Source of the DNA: Gracilariopsis chorda
Taxonomy: Eukaryota > Rhodophyta > Florideophyceae > Gracilariales > Gracilariaceae
Assembly: GCA_003194525.1 (NCBI GenBank)
Contig: NBIV01000087.1
Location: 221,059-285,058 of the forward strand
Direction: 5' to 3'
DNA length: 64,000 bases
Shown here: piece after piece, positions 8,619 to 17,519 of the stretch
Layout: every line of letters starts with the position of its first letter
Numbering within the stretch: the first letter of the stretch is position 1
Notes under the pieces: model-generated
The model's input: the letters and a program-made list of their open reading frames with translations, nothing else
The model's database searches: none
What the model was told of the DNA's origin: nothing
Made by a program: the position numbers and the translations under genes

Positions 8619-10160
8619 TCACAAGCGCGCCACAGCGCCGCACCCGTGGCGTTGCAGCACCCGCAACGCCTTTTCTACCGCCGAAACCGTCGCCCTGGCG
8701 CGCCGATCAAACAAGTCGTCTCCACTTCCACCGACGCGCATAAACGCGCGTAGCTTTGAAGCATTCCCGCCCGCTGTAACCGCTCCCTTCACGGCCTTGT
8801 CGTCGCTCTGCACCCCGTCCTCCTCCGCCCTGTACACAACCTGTTCGCGTCCGTACCCGCCGTTACGCCCCTTCCACCCGCACAGCAGCAGCGCCTTTTT
8901 GCGCGCCCCTACGCCCACACCGATCGTTCCTTCCACTCCTCGTCCCACGATCACGTACCCGCTGTACCCAATTGCTTCCGCCGCCGCCGCCATTTTCTCC
9001 ATGTAGCTCTCGTGGAACGCGCTTCCAATGAACACTTCACTGCCCCCGGGAATCACGTCTGCGAATTTCTCCGCGCTCGCGATTCCGGGCCGTTTCACGA
9101 TAGCCCGTCTCATCCGCACCCACCGGTGCAGCCCTTCGCTAGCGTCGCCTTGGTCCACTGCAACCATGTCCGCCCCCTCCTCAAACGCCCTCTCCAGTTC
9201 ATCTCCGTCCCTCACGAATGCAATCCCCATCTCTCTCGCTACCTCCCGAAGGTTGGGACCGTACTTCGGCCCGCTTGATTCCCCAACTCCCAGCACCACT
9301 CGTATCCCGTACTTGTCATGCAAGTGTTTGGCTACCAACGGAGTTAACATATCCCACGTCCTTGTCCCGTCGTACGGCTCCGCCATCAGTGCGTATGTGT
9401 GTCTTGTGCGCTCCCGCTTTACGAATGCGTCCTTCACAGATCGCCATGCCGCTACTGAAAGTCCAGCCAGTTCGCTCGCGCTTTCATGCCGCACGCGCAT
9501 CACGTGAGCGATAAGCGCCTTCACAGCCCAGTCCCCATTCTTCGAGAACAGCAGTGCCCCCAATGTTGCCGTTTCCCTCTCGTCCAACTCTTCATCGCAC
9601 AAAACGCGCATGGCAAACGTTTCCAACTCCCCCTCTGCGTCGGTGATGCTTGCCAGTACCTCTCCAGCACTGATTCGCAAGTCGTCCAACATCCGCTTAC
9701 GACCGGCAACCTTCGCACTATTGCCGCACCGTCGCACCAATAAACTCATCTCATCTGCGGACAGTTCCGCCTTCACGAACAGCGCGCCTAGAAAACTTGC
9801 CCGTTGCCATAGCAGTTCTTCGCACGCATTCTCATTGCAGAGCGCCAGTTCCGCGTCAATGTCCGGTAGAATTGCAGCTGGAACCGGTTTGCTACCATGC
9901 TTGCCGACAGCTACTGCTTTGATGCCCTCCTGAAGCGCCGTTGAGCTGGCGTCGAAAACTTTGTCTTCGGACACTTGTGTTGGCTGTTGTGTGTCAACGC
10001 AGGCTGGCGAAAATGTGACGCTTCGTCGATGTGCAACGCGTCTAGATGCCCTCCAATTGCACTTGAAAACTGGCTTCCCTGATATCCATCGCCCAGCATT
10101 AACTTGAATGGGTGCCTGGAATGCCCCTGCCGTTGTCAACTCTGTCGTTTTCAGCTCCAT
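8619..10160 (-). CDS. Plastid-type glycosyltransferase family 3 / TrpD-like protein
   Basis: The product has a leader and a roughly 400-residue body resembling the anthranilate/nucleoside phosphoribosyltransferase superfamily (GT family 3). It has a helical N-domain with 'SADEMSLLV', then a sheet domain with GVGESSGPKYGPNLREVAREMG, where TrpD normally has its PRPP-binding GxGD loop and the NVREV stretch. Later come FIGSAFHESYMEKM and a YVIVGRGVEGTIG segment. The classical GTGGD loop is not obvious, so this is more like the divergent TrpD2/'anthranilate phosphoribosyltransferase family' proteins of algae and cyanobacteria than TrpD itself; the substrate cannot be named. I chose the ATG at 10,160 because the following residues (MELKTTELTTAGAFQAP, then basic Arg/Lys stretches) look like a red-algal plastid transit peptide. 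An in-frame ATG at 10,286 would add 42 residues. The gene is divergent from eIF3K. Confidence 0.55.
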   Translation of the reverse strand: MELKTTELTTAGAFQAPIQVNAGRWISGKPVFKCNWRASRRVAHRRSVTFSPACVDTQQPTQVSEDKVFDASSTALQEGIKAVAVGKHGSKPVPAAILPDIDAELALCNENACEELLWQRASFLGALFVKAELSADEMSLLVRRCGNSAKVAGRKRMLDDLRISAGEVLASITDAEGELETFAMRVLCDEELDERETATLGALLFSKNGDWAVKALIAHVMRVRHESASELAGLSVAAWRSVKDAFVKRERTRHTYALMAEPYDGTRTWDMLTPLVAKHLHDKYGIRVVLGVGESSGPKYGPNLREVAREMGIAFVRDGDELERAFEEGADMVAVDQGDASEGLHRWVRMRRAIVKRPGIASAEKFADVIPGGSEVFIGSAFHESYMEKMAAAAEAIGYSGYVIVGRGVEGTIGVGVGARKKALLLCGWKGRNGGYGREQVVYRAEEDGVQSDDKAVKGAVTAGGNASKLRAFMRVGGSGDDLFDRRARATVSAVEKALRVLQRHGCGAVARL

Positions 10161-10655
10161 TCCCTTCTCTTTGCCTTCGTACCTGAATGTCGAATTAGCC
10201 TTCAAGATCTTAGAGAAGCAAGACACCTTCTTTGGGATTGCAAGTTGCCAAAAGGCCTGTCCCCAACAACTTTTGCAATTCAACACCGGAAAGGACTCGG
10301 CGCCAACACGGGAAGAGGTCTACGACGGTATGGGCCTTGCGAAAGAGAGTTGCTGTGATGCATTTTTGCACAGCGGATTCGATGCTGAGATCAAATGCTT
10401 TTGGAAAAGATAATTGCTCGTGTGTCTATGTATTTGAAAGTTACGTTTGCAACTACACCGTGCAGTGTTTCCCGTCGACGTCGGTAGCAGCGCAATCCCC
10501 CTTCGAAACCGTCTCTCTCTCTCTCTCCGTCTCTCCCCCTCCAAAACCAATTCATCCGCTTCGTGCTCACGACTCATCCCTTCACCCACCAACACTCACT
10601 CTCTGTTTTCGATTCGCTGCTGAGTCATATTACGCACACAAGGCTATCGTACGAA
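10161..10655. promoter_or_regulatory. Divergent promoter region, GT3-like gene and eIF3K
   Basis: This 495-bp spacer lies between two genes read in opposite directions. It contains a (TC)n microsatellite near 10,510-10,528 and pyrimidine-rich sequence just before the eIF3K start. No TATA box is evident. An in-frame ATG for the left gene at 10,286 falls inside it. Confidence 0.4.
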
Positions 10656-11300
10656 ATGGCACAGAACGGGGAGACACTTGAAGATGAGATCAACCGTCTT
10701 TTGCAAACTAATCGTTACGACCCCGCAATCCTTCCGCGGTTGGAGGAGTTCATAGAGTATCAGGCTTCCAACGACTTTTGCGACTCCGATGCAAACCTTG
10801 CCACTCTCAAGCTCTACCAGTTCTATCCGGCAAAGTACAATCCGCCCATCGTAGCAAAGATTCTCATCAAAGCACTAATGTCTTTTCCAGCCTCCGATTT
10901 CCTCGCCTGCCTCTATCTCATTCCCGAGCGGCGACAGGTGGACGAGCCCATCCCCGTTATAACACAGCTTGCCGATCTTCTTGATCGTGGTGAATTCAAG
11001 CAGTTTTGGGATGCATCCGGCGCTTGCCGCGATTTGCTCGAAGGTATTCCAGGAAGTATCACCGCCGTTCGAGACTTCATGACCGATGTTGTATCAAGAA
11101 CGTATCATACCATCACTACTTCTGTACTGGGCGAAATTCTAGACCTTTCTGCTGAAGATGTCAAGGCTCATGTCACGTCGAGGGGATGGGTGGTGCAAGA
11201 CGATGTCATCACCATTCCGCTCAACGAAGACAACCAGCCACGGCCGCCTACCATGGATGAACAGCTCAGCTTCAAACAAGTGGCCTCCAACATGCTCTGA
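10656..11300 (+). CDS. EIF3K: Translation initiation factor eIF3 subunit K
   Basis: The 214-residue product matches eIF3k along its whole length (about 218 residues in animals). It starts with a short helix and the 'NRYDPAILPRLEEFIEYQ' segment. Next is ANLATLKLYQFYP, one of the best-conserved stretches of the family, then ILIKALMSFPASDFLACLYLI, and the central EFKQFWDA...DLLEGIPG helix pair. The winged-helix C-terminus has VSRTYHTITTSVLGEIL and WVVQDDVITIP. eIF3k sits at the edge of the cytoplasmic eIF3 complex bound to the 40S ribosome and interacts with eIF3l. I chose the ATG at 10,656 because homology begins there; an upstream in-frame ATG at 10,563 would add 31 unrelated residues. The frame is uninterrupted and needs no introns. 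Confidence 0.93.
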   Translation: MAQNGETLEDEINRLLQTNRYDPAILPRLEEFIEYQASNDFCDSDANLATLKLYQFYPAKYNPPIVAKILIKALMSFPASDFLACLYLIPERRQVDEPIPVITQLADLLDRGEFKQFWDASGACRDLLEGIPGSITAVRDFMTDVVSRTYHTITTSVLGEILDLSAEDVKAHVTSRGWVVQDDVITIPLNEDNQPRPPTMDEQLSFKQVASNML

Positions 11301-12669
11301 GCTTCTTGCGCTTGATCACAAGCTTAAGATGCGCTGTGTTCCTAATGGTGACAGGCGTGGTTCCGTGGATCTTTGTTTCTTTGTTAATATACATCATTCA
11401 GCAGATCGAGTACAACAGAAAGGTATACACTGGAATCGATTTCAATGAGGGACGGGATCATGTTCTTAATCACTCATGGGGATCTTCCACATTCTTTGGA
11501 TTACCTTGGAATCAGGTTATTGTCTACTTCATGCAACCAGCCAGAGATTAGAGTTGGTGATCATGTGCCACAAATTGTTCTTTCGCTTCTTCTCTGACAA
11601 CTCACCCGCTGTAGCCAGTTGTGGAAGAAAACGGCAGTAAACAGGCTACATGCTTGTGTTTATTCGGATCTGTTTACTTCGAGGATTTCGTCGAGACAAC
11701 CACCAAGTGCAATACCAGATTTCTTGGTGCTAACACTCGTTTGTTCAAGTGCACTGATTTTGTTGACACTTCGTTCATAATGATGACAATCAGGACCCAA
11801 GATGCATTCCACGGGCGTCTCTCAAGAACACCGTGTTAGTAATAGATCGTACCCTACCCGCTTGGTTCGCAGGCTCAAGTAGAACGAATGCGCAGAATGA
11901 CATCGTCTTGCACTTGGATATTGTATTGTACGCAACTTAATTCGCCGTGTGCGGACGTGTTCGGTTCTTTGCGCGCGGACGTGGCACTGAGTTCTGTGTT
12001 AATCAACGAGATTGAGGGTAAATCGACGATGGACCTATCATTCAAGCACTAGTCCAATTTCACGTGTACGCTTTGAAAACATCGCGGCGTGAAGCTTTCT
12101 GTCAGTATACGAACTATCTTCGCCGATTGCGCCACACACCGGCCTCCCAGACCGCATCATAGTGCAAGATTTCCAATGCACTCCAAGACGGACACGGGGA
12201 AGAGCGCATCGTGCCAGCGCCTTGACAGTCTCGCCACAGAATGCGCATGGAAACCCGCATTGCAAGTCAGTTTCTCGGCTTTGCATAACCCAAGGGTATC
12301 TGTAGGTTACACGCACTTTGAATGCTGTTGGGATGTATGCTCACAACTTTCGCCCTGTATCGAAGAAAGACATCGTCTCTGTTCTGTCAGCATGAACCGA
12401 TGCCCGATCCCAAACTTCTATTTCAGGCGCTGCCGGACTTCCGCAGTCCTTCTCCCCTCGACCTCCTTCTCACCGCCTACCTTCTCTGCCTTTCCAGCTT
12501 CTTGCTAGCCAACAAGTTTTGTCCTATCGACGGGAACCTCGTGGACTATTGCGCGTTCTTCTTTCCTCTCTCACCAATCACTTTTGCTCGCGAATTGAAT
12601 CTCTTACTCGGTTCTTCTCGATCTGTTTGTATCTACTTTTGTCACCTTAGTTTGTTTATCACGGGCAAG
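11301..12669. other. Intergenic region, no supported gene
   Basis: This holds the eIF3K 3' UTR and the promoter of the Hint gene. An 81-codon plus-strand frame (11,306-11,551) encodes a hydrophobic segment but matches nothing I know and starts 6 bp after the eIF3K stop. The other frames are short. Pyrimidine-rich sequence (about 12,440-12,660) precedes the Hint start. Confidence 0.45.
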
Positions 12670-14265
12670 ATGACGAACAAAGTCTTTTGTGTTATCCTCT
12701 CCATCATCTTAAGTGTTGTTTCTTCTGCGGTTGTTTCGAAAGACCGAGGTACTTCAAAGTATCCTCCTCTTCTAGTTGATCCTCCCCGCTCTCTTTATAT
12801 CCCGACTACCGCCCGTCAACTACATGAGAGCACCCTCCTAGACATAAATATGCATGTTGCTTCAGAATCCCTGACTGACAGCCAGTGTGGTGGAAGCACC
12901 GTTCTTCACGAAGCAGTTGCCTTCTGCAATACGTCTAGAGTCGGACTACAAGGTGTGTCCATCTTACCTCATGCCTCTATTGTGCACGATGGAAATCGAT
13001 GCGGTACAGGTGACCCTCTGGACTACACTCACGTTGTTCCGGCCGCATTGCTAATCGATGGAAGAACCGCCTCCCTCAGCGGGGTTGGTCCGTTGTACAA
13101 TAGGTTATCTGCAAACGCAAGGGCGTTCAACGCGTTTGGCGTTCTCAACGACCTTGCCCCCGTGTACGTCGGCTTTGAGTTTAGCAACTCGCGTGTGTGT
13201 GGCGGTAATGTCGTTTACCCGCAAGGCACTATTTATATCTTTATCAGGACGCGCCCAGATGCAAGCGACCTGAACTTCGGTTTTGCATACTTGGGAGCTG
13301 CAGAATTGGGCATGGTTACTGTGAAGGACGATGAACAACTGTGCCTCTACAAAGAAACAAGGAAGCTAGCGCCAGGACAGTCTCCTCTATCCACCCCGAC
13401 ACCGTCGCCGACGGGCGTTCCAAGGATGCCTCAGGACACTTTCATCCTGGAAAATGCGCCAGAACTAGCAAGGAACTGCTTCCCACTTAGGGGCTTCAAC
13501 ACGACGCGCACTGGGCCTCAACCGACCGACCTGCCAGGCCCTACTGCGAGCCCATCGGCTTCGCCTACAATCTCAGTTACGCCGTCGGTGACTCCTTCGA
13601 ATGTTCCGACCCCGTCGCCGAGTCCTTCAATGCAGGTGTCACCGTCCCCTAGCCCCTCGCCGAGCAATACGATTGAAGGTGGCGGAGAAGCAACGCCTGA
13701 AGCTGATGAGGACGACAGTGTGTGCTTCCCTGAGAGTGCCCACGTGGAGCTGGAATGTGGGGAGGTGAAGGCAATTGGGGATATTAGCATTGGAGACAGA
13801 GTGCTGGTGAGTGGAAGAGCGTACTCTGAAGTTTACCTGTTCACACATCGAGACAGCAATGTGTTGTATAACTTTTATCGGATTAAGGTATCCTCTGGGG
13901 CGGTGATCTCTCTAACGAGTACACACTACATTCCGGTTGACGGGAGATTGAAGACGGCTGAGAGTGTGCATGTGGGAGATGTGCTGACGTTGGGCAACGG
14001 GACGTTTGATGTGGTAACTGGGATCGACAGGCAGCACATGCGAGGGTTGTTCAACCCGCACACTTTGGAGGGCACGATTGTGGTGGATGGAATTGTAGCG
14101 TCGACGTTCACGAAAACAGTTATGCCAAGTGTGGGTGAAGCACTTTTGGCACCGATTCGAATGATGTTCAAGTGGCGGATGTTTGACGGGCTGCTCGGAG
14201 CGATGTTCAAAGAGGGCAACTCAATGTTGGTGAGATATGTGCCGCGTGGCGGTGCGTTGTGGTAG
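12670..14265 (+). CDS. Secreted protein with C-terminal Hint (hog-type) domain
   Basis: The 531-residue product begins with a signal peptide (1-22). A Cys-containing N-domain of unknown family follows (about 60-230, with CGGSTVLHEAVAFCN and SRVCGGNVVYPQGTIY). A Pro/Ser/Thr linker rich in PSPSP repeats (about 236-335) comes next, and then a Hint domain (352-485). The Hint block starts CFPESAHVEL with Cys352 as presumed nucleophile. Asp395 lies in THRDS, and the Thr416-x-x-His419 motif is in LTSTHYIPV, in the places of the catalytic residues of hedgehog C-domains. It ends with VVDGIVASTFTK, like the last Hint strands. By analogy it should cleave itself before Cys352 and release the N-domain, outside the cell or in the secretory path. 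A Val, not the usual Gly, precedes the Cys. About 45 residues follow the Hint fold and may correspond to an adduct-recognition region. I chose the ATG at 12,670 because it starts the signal peptide; an upstream in-frame ATG exists at 12,322. Confidence 0.85.
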   Translation: MTNKVFCVILSIILSVVSSAVVSKDRGTSKYPPLLVDPPRSLYIPTTARQLHESTLLDINMHVASESLTDSQCGGSTVLHEAVAFCNTSRVGLQGVSILPHASIVHDGNRCGTGDPLDYTHVVPAALLIDGRTASLSGVGPLYNRLSANARAFNAFGVLNDLAPVYVGFEFSNSRVCGGNVVYPQGTIYIFIRTRPDASDLNFGFAYLGAAELGMVTVKDDEQLCLYKETRKLAPGQSPLSTPTPSPTGVPRMPQDTFILENAPELARNCFPLRGFNTTRTGPQPTDLPGPTASPSASPTISVTPSVTPSNVPTPSPSPSMQVSPSPSPSPSNTIEGGGEATPEADEDDSVCFPESAHVELECGEVKAIGDISIGDRVLVSGRAYSEVYLFTHRDSNVLYNFYRIKVSSGAVISLTSTHYIPVDGRLKTAESVHVGDVLTLGNGTFDVVTGIDRQHMRGLFNPHTLEGTIVVDGIVASTFTKTVMPSVGEALLAPIRMMFKWRMFDGLLGAMFKEGNSMLVRYVPRGGALW

Positions 14266-14390
14266 GAGGAGTGACAGGACTGACGAGGTAGCAGGAGTAG
14301 GCGGATACCCCTGCAGTAGTACTGGTACTAATAGATGCTGACTTGTACTAAAAACACTGACGTAATTGTTTGTTTCGCATGTTGTGATGA

Positions 14391-15776
14391 TCAAGATACG
14401 GGTTTAAGAGACGGGGGGCTTTGATGAAGGTGTGCGTCGTCGGGAGGTGCTGCGTCGGTTTGGAGCGACGGGGCATTGAGGGATGTGATGGCATTATCCT
14501 CGACAAGCTTGACCCAGCGGTAGCCGTGAATGATTGCAGCAAAAATGGTAAGCGCGAAAATGGCAATGTCAGCACGAATGATGAGCTTCGTGGTGGAATC
14601 GACGACGTGTATGGTGTAGGACTTGCCACAGAATGTGATGGGTTGGGGAGGGCTGAACGGGGCGGCGACAGGGCGGATAACGGACGGAGTGGCCAGGAGG
14701 GCGAAGAGGACGAAGATGAAGAGCCAAAACGCGAAAAGCGGGTACAGAATGTAGGAACGGAGCGTTTGTGCGACTAGGACGGGGGCGGCGAGCATGACGG
14801 CTAGACAGGTGTAGGAAATGGCACGATAGTGATCGGGACCAATTGGCTTTCCGACGGTGTACACGATGAGAAGATGACTGGCGATTGGTGTGGTTATGCG
14901 GGAGAGGGATTGAGTGGTGGAGGAGGTTTGAGGCGCGGACGGGAGCAACTGATTGAACTGGGTGCAGAAGGAGCGGGTTATGTTTGGTAACACGGCCAGT
15001 GGTTGGACGGGTTGCGAGTCGGTTTTCACGTACCAGTTGTAGAGGAATCGGGTCTCATCGATGCGGGTTGGACGGTTTGCGTAGTCGAAGTCGAGCCATT
15101 TTGCGGTGAGCGGGGAGGAGTCGAGCGGCAGCGTGGTGGGGCGAACAAAAGCGGCTGGAAGGGCGAACAAAAGCCACACGATGGGTTGCACCAACACAAT
15201 GGGCGCAATGAAGTTGCGCGCGGGCAGTCGCGACGGAATGAGACGCAGAATGGCTCCTGAAGCGGACACGGAAGCGATGAAGGCAAGCACGAAGCGCCAC
15301 GTCCACGCGTGGGTGGGGTTGGGCGTATCGGGGCCGAGCAAGCGCTCGGAAAGACCGAAGTGGGCGCGCGCAAAGGCGGCGCGCGCGGGGTCGGAGCGGG
15401 CGTAGTGGACGAGGGCGCGGCGCACGAGGGAGCGGATCCAGCGGTTGGAGGGGGGCGGGGCGAGGTGCGAAAGGGGGTGGCGGTACAAGCGAAAGGCGAG
15501 CGTGGCGGACGGAAAGAGCGATGCAACGAGCAGGGCGGCGAGAAGGAAGCGGGACAAGGCGACCCAGAAGAGGGTGCGCTTGGCGCGCGCGGCGGGCGGG
15601 GGGGCGTGGGCGGCGTCGCCGTGGAACAGCGTGCGGGCGCGCGGCTTGAGCACGGCGTCGAGGCAGCAGAAGAGCGTGATGAGGACGACGGCGCCGAGGG
15701 TGAAGAAGAGCAGCAGCAGCGAGGGCTGGCGGTCGGGCGCGGCCACCAACGGAAGCTGCGACGAAGTGGACACCAT
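14391..15776 (-). CDS. Polytopic membrane protein, unknown family
   Basis: The 461-residue product has about seven or eight hydrophobic spans: roughly 20-43, 69-95, 160-180, 190-211, 300-308 (short), 319-338, 342-366 and 400-419. A large hydrophilic loop (about 212-300) lies between spans four and five and contains an N-glycosylation-like NIT site (265-267). The tail is Pro/Ser-rich. I do not recognise the family. The even distribution of spans, absence of stops and codon use similar to the neighbours support a real gene. It converges with the Hint gene (125 bp between stops) and diverges from the TauE/SafE-like gene. The start at 15,776 is the first ATG after a GGAGGT repeat region. Confidence 0.6.
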   Translation of the reverse strand: MVSTSSQLPLVAAPDRQPSLLLLFFTLGAVVLITLFCCLDAVLKPRARTLFHGDAAHAPPPAARAKRTLFWVALSRFLLAALLVASLFPSATLAFRLYRHPLSHLAPPPSNRWIRSLVRRALVHYARSDPARAAFARAHFGLSERLLGPDTPNPTHAWTWRFVLAFIASVSASGAILRLIPSRLPARNFIAPIVLVQPIVWLLFALPAAFVRPTTLPLDSSPLTAKWLDFDYANRPTRIDETRFLYNWYVKTDSQPVQPLAVLPNITRSFCTQFNQLLPSAPQTSSTTQSLSRITTPIASHLLIVYTVGKPIGPDHYRAISYTCLAVMLAAPVLVAQTLRSYILYPLFAFWLFIFVLFALLATPSVIRPVAAPFSPPQPITFCGKSYTIHVVDSTTKLIIRADIAIFALTIFAAIIHGYRWVKLVEDNAITSLNAPSLQTDAAPPDDAHLHQSPPSLKPVS

Positions 15777-15796
15777 GCGCGCTGGAGCGGGAGCGG

Positions 15797-15834
15797 GAGG
15801 TGGAGGTGGAGGTGGAGGTGGAGGTGGAGGTGAA
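15797..15834. repeat. (GGAGGT)n hexanucleotide repeat
   Basis: Six units of a GGAGGT hexanucleotide lie 20-60 bp upstream of the membrane-protein ATG at 15,776, in its 5' UTR or promoter. A run of at least ten G follows near 15,925. Confidence 0.85.
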
Positions 15835-16307
15835 GGCGCAACACGACGAGCAACGGCAGAGGATGGAGGCGTTGACGCTACTTTTGCGGGCCGCCGCTGG
15901 ATAAAGTTATGTCTTACGGTAGCGGGGGGGGGGGGGGAGGGTCAGCTCAGCGCGAAGGGCTGAGCCACAGTTTATTGTGGTCACTTTCCCATATGAGTTA
16001 CACTACCGCCGTGACTCGCGCATGGCACTTGTCATCGGTGGCGCGTGCGAAGCGACGCAGCGCACTCGCTGCGCGCACGTGGCCACGCGTCCAGCGCACG
16101 GCGGCGCAGCGCCTCTGGAGAAGCGCTCTGCGATGGGGGCGCGTCGCACGCGCCGTAGACCACGTACATCACGGGCGGGTCACTGAGGCGCAGCCCAACG
16201 TCGAAGATAATTGCGTCGCGCCTACATATGTGCGCCACTGCGCCGAGCGTCGCCAACCCTCTCCGACGCCGCCCCCCCCCCCCCCCGCCGCCCTCCCGCC
16301 CGCCGTC

Positions 16308-17519
16308 ATGAGCCTGCGCACCGCCTTCGCGCCGCCCGTGCCGCCGTTCGCGTCGCCCCGCTCCCCCTGGCCCGCCCCGCCCCGCCGTCTGCGCCCGCCC
16401 TCCGCCCCGCCGCCCTTCGCCGTGCCGCCCCATCGTCGCCCGCCCCGCGCCAGAGCATCTCCCCCCCGCCCGCCCCCCCCGACTCCCCCCACCTCACCCC
16501 CCCAATCCCCCCCCACGTCGTCCGCCAAGCCCCCCCGCCCCCCGTGCTCACCCCCCCCGCCCCCGCTGCACCCCCCCCCCCCCACTGAGACACCCCCCCC
16601 CCTCGCGCCCACCCTATGGGGCGCCACCCCCGCCGGCCGCGCAGTGCGCACCTCCCTCGCAGCCGCAGTCGTGCTGGCTGCCATCGCCGCCCCGCTCGTC
16701 ACCAACACCCCCGCCCCAGACGTGGCAGAGCCCTCTGACACAACCCTGTGGGAAGCGCTCTACGCCGCGCTCAACGGGCCCCATTTTGCCGTCGCCTTCG
16801 GCATGGGCGTGTCCGCGCTCGTCCAGGCTCTCACCGGCTTTGGCTTCGCCATCGTCTCTGTTGGCGCCCTCACGCAACTCCCCTGGATCGCGAACAGCTC
16901 CGTCTTCAACGCCGTCCAGCCCGTGGCCGCCACGTTGGGCGCCCTCACCGGCTGGTTATTGCTGCTTCCCAACATCCGTGATATACAGTGGCGACGCATT
17001 TCCATTCTGCTTATCGCTTCCACAATTACCACTCCCCTCGGCGCCGCTCTCCCGGAGCTCGTCGACGTCAACCTTCTCATCCGCGTTCTGGGTGCGCTTA
17101 TATCCGCATATGTACTGTACTCTCTCACAGGCGTCAAGGTGCCCAAAGCACTGGGCCGAGACCCTGCCGCATGGGTCCTGGGTATGATGGCGGGCGCACT
17201 GGGCGGCGCTTTTGATATCACCGGTCCCCCTCTAGTAATCCACGCCGAGGCCGCTGAATGGGACTCTGCAAACGGCGATTTTCGTAGAAACCTTCTCACC
17301 GTTGTCAGCGTTAACAGTACCGTCGTTGTGCTGTGGGATTGGCTATCGGGACGCCTCAACGACTTTTACTATACCCACTTTTTGGTGTACGCCATTCCTA
17401 CTACCATTATTGGAATCGTTTTGGGCAAGTACTTGGCTGATCGAATGGACTCCACTATGTTTAAGAACGTCGTTTTGGGTACCTGCATGATTATGGGAGT
17501 CAAGTTGATGCTGTCTTGA
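16308..17519 (+). CDS. TauE/SafE-family permease with plastid-type leader
   Basis: The 403-residue product has a leader of about 110 residues, very rich in Pro, starting MSLRTAFAPPVPPF; the early Phe and absence of acidic residues fit a red-algal plastid transit peptide. A TauE/SafE membrane domain follows (about 155-403) with the family's two repeated halves: GVSALVQALTGFGFAIVSV in the first and MMAGALGGAFDITGPPLVIH in the second. The GxxGGxFxxxGPP signature marks this family, whose members export or import sulfite, sulfoacetate and other organosulfur or carboxylate anions. The substrate cannot be read from sequence. About eight spans are visible. Plastid or envelope location is inferred from the leader. 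I chose the ATG at 16,308 because upstream in-frame sequence runs through a poly-C tract. Homopolymer C runs in the leader make this stretch prone to sequencing error. Confidence 0.8.
   Translation: MSLRTAFAPPVPPFASPRSPWPAPPRRLRPPSAPPPFAVPPHRRPPRARASPPRPPPPTPPTSPPQSPPTSSAKPPRPPCSPPPPPLHPPPPTETPPPLAPTLWGATPAGRAVRTSLAAAVVLAAIAAPLVTNTPAPDVAEPSDTTLWEALYAALNGPHFAVAFGMGVSALVQALTGFGFAIVSVGALTQLPWIANSSVFNAVQPVAATLGALTGWLLLLPNIRDIQWRRISILLIASTITTPLGAALPELVDVNLLIRVLGALISAYVLYSLTGVKVPKALGRDPAAWVLGMMAGALGGAFDITGPPLVIHAEAAEWDSANGDFRRNLLTVVSVNSTVVVLWDWLSGRLNDFYYTHFLVYAIPTTIIGIVLGKYLADRMDSTMFKNVVLGTCMIMGVKLMLS

Noticed and set aside
11306..11551. 81-codon plus-strand frame just after eIF3K with a hydrophobic segment
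   Set aside because: It starts 6 bp after the eIF3K stop, has no recognisable family and probably lies in the 3' UTR.
15026..15853. Long Ser/Pro-rich alternative frames over the membrane-protein gene
   Set aside because: The frame with regular hydrophobic spans is the real one; the others are GC-driven shadows.
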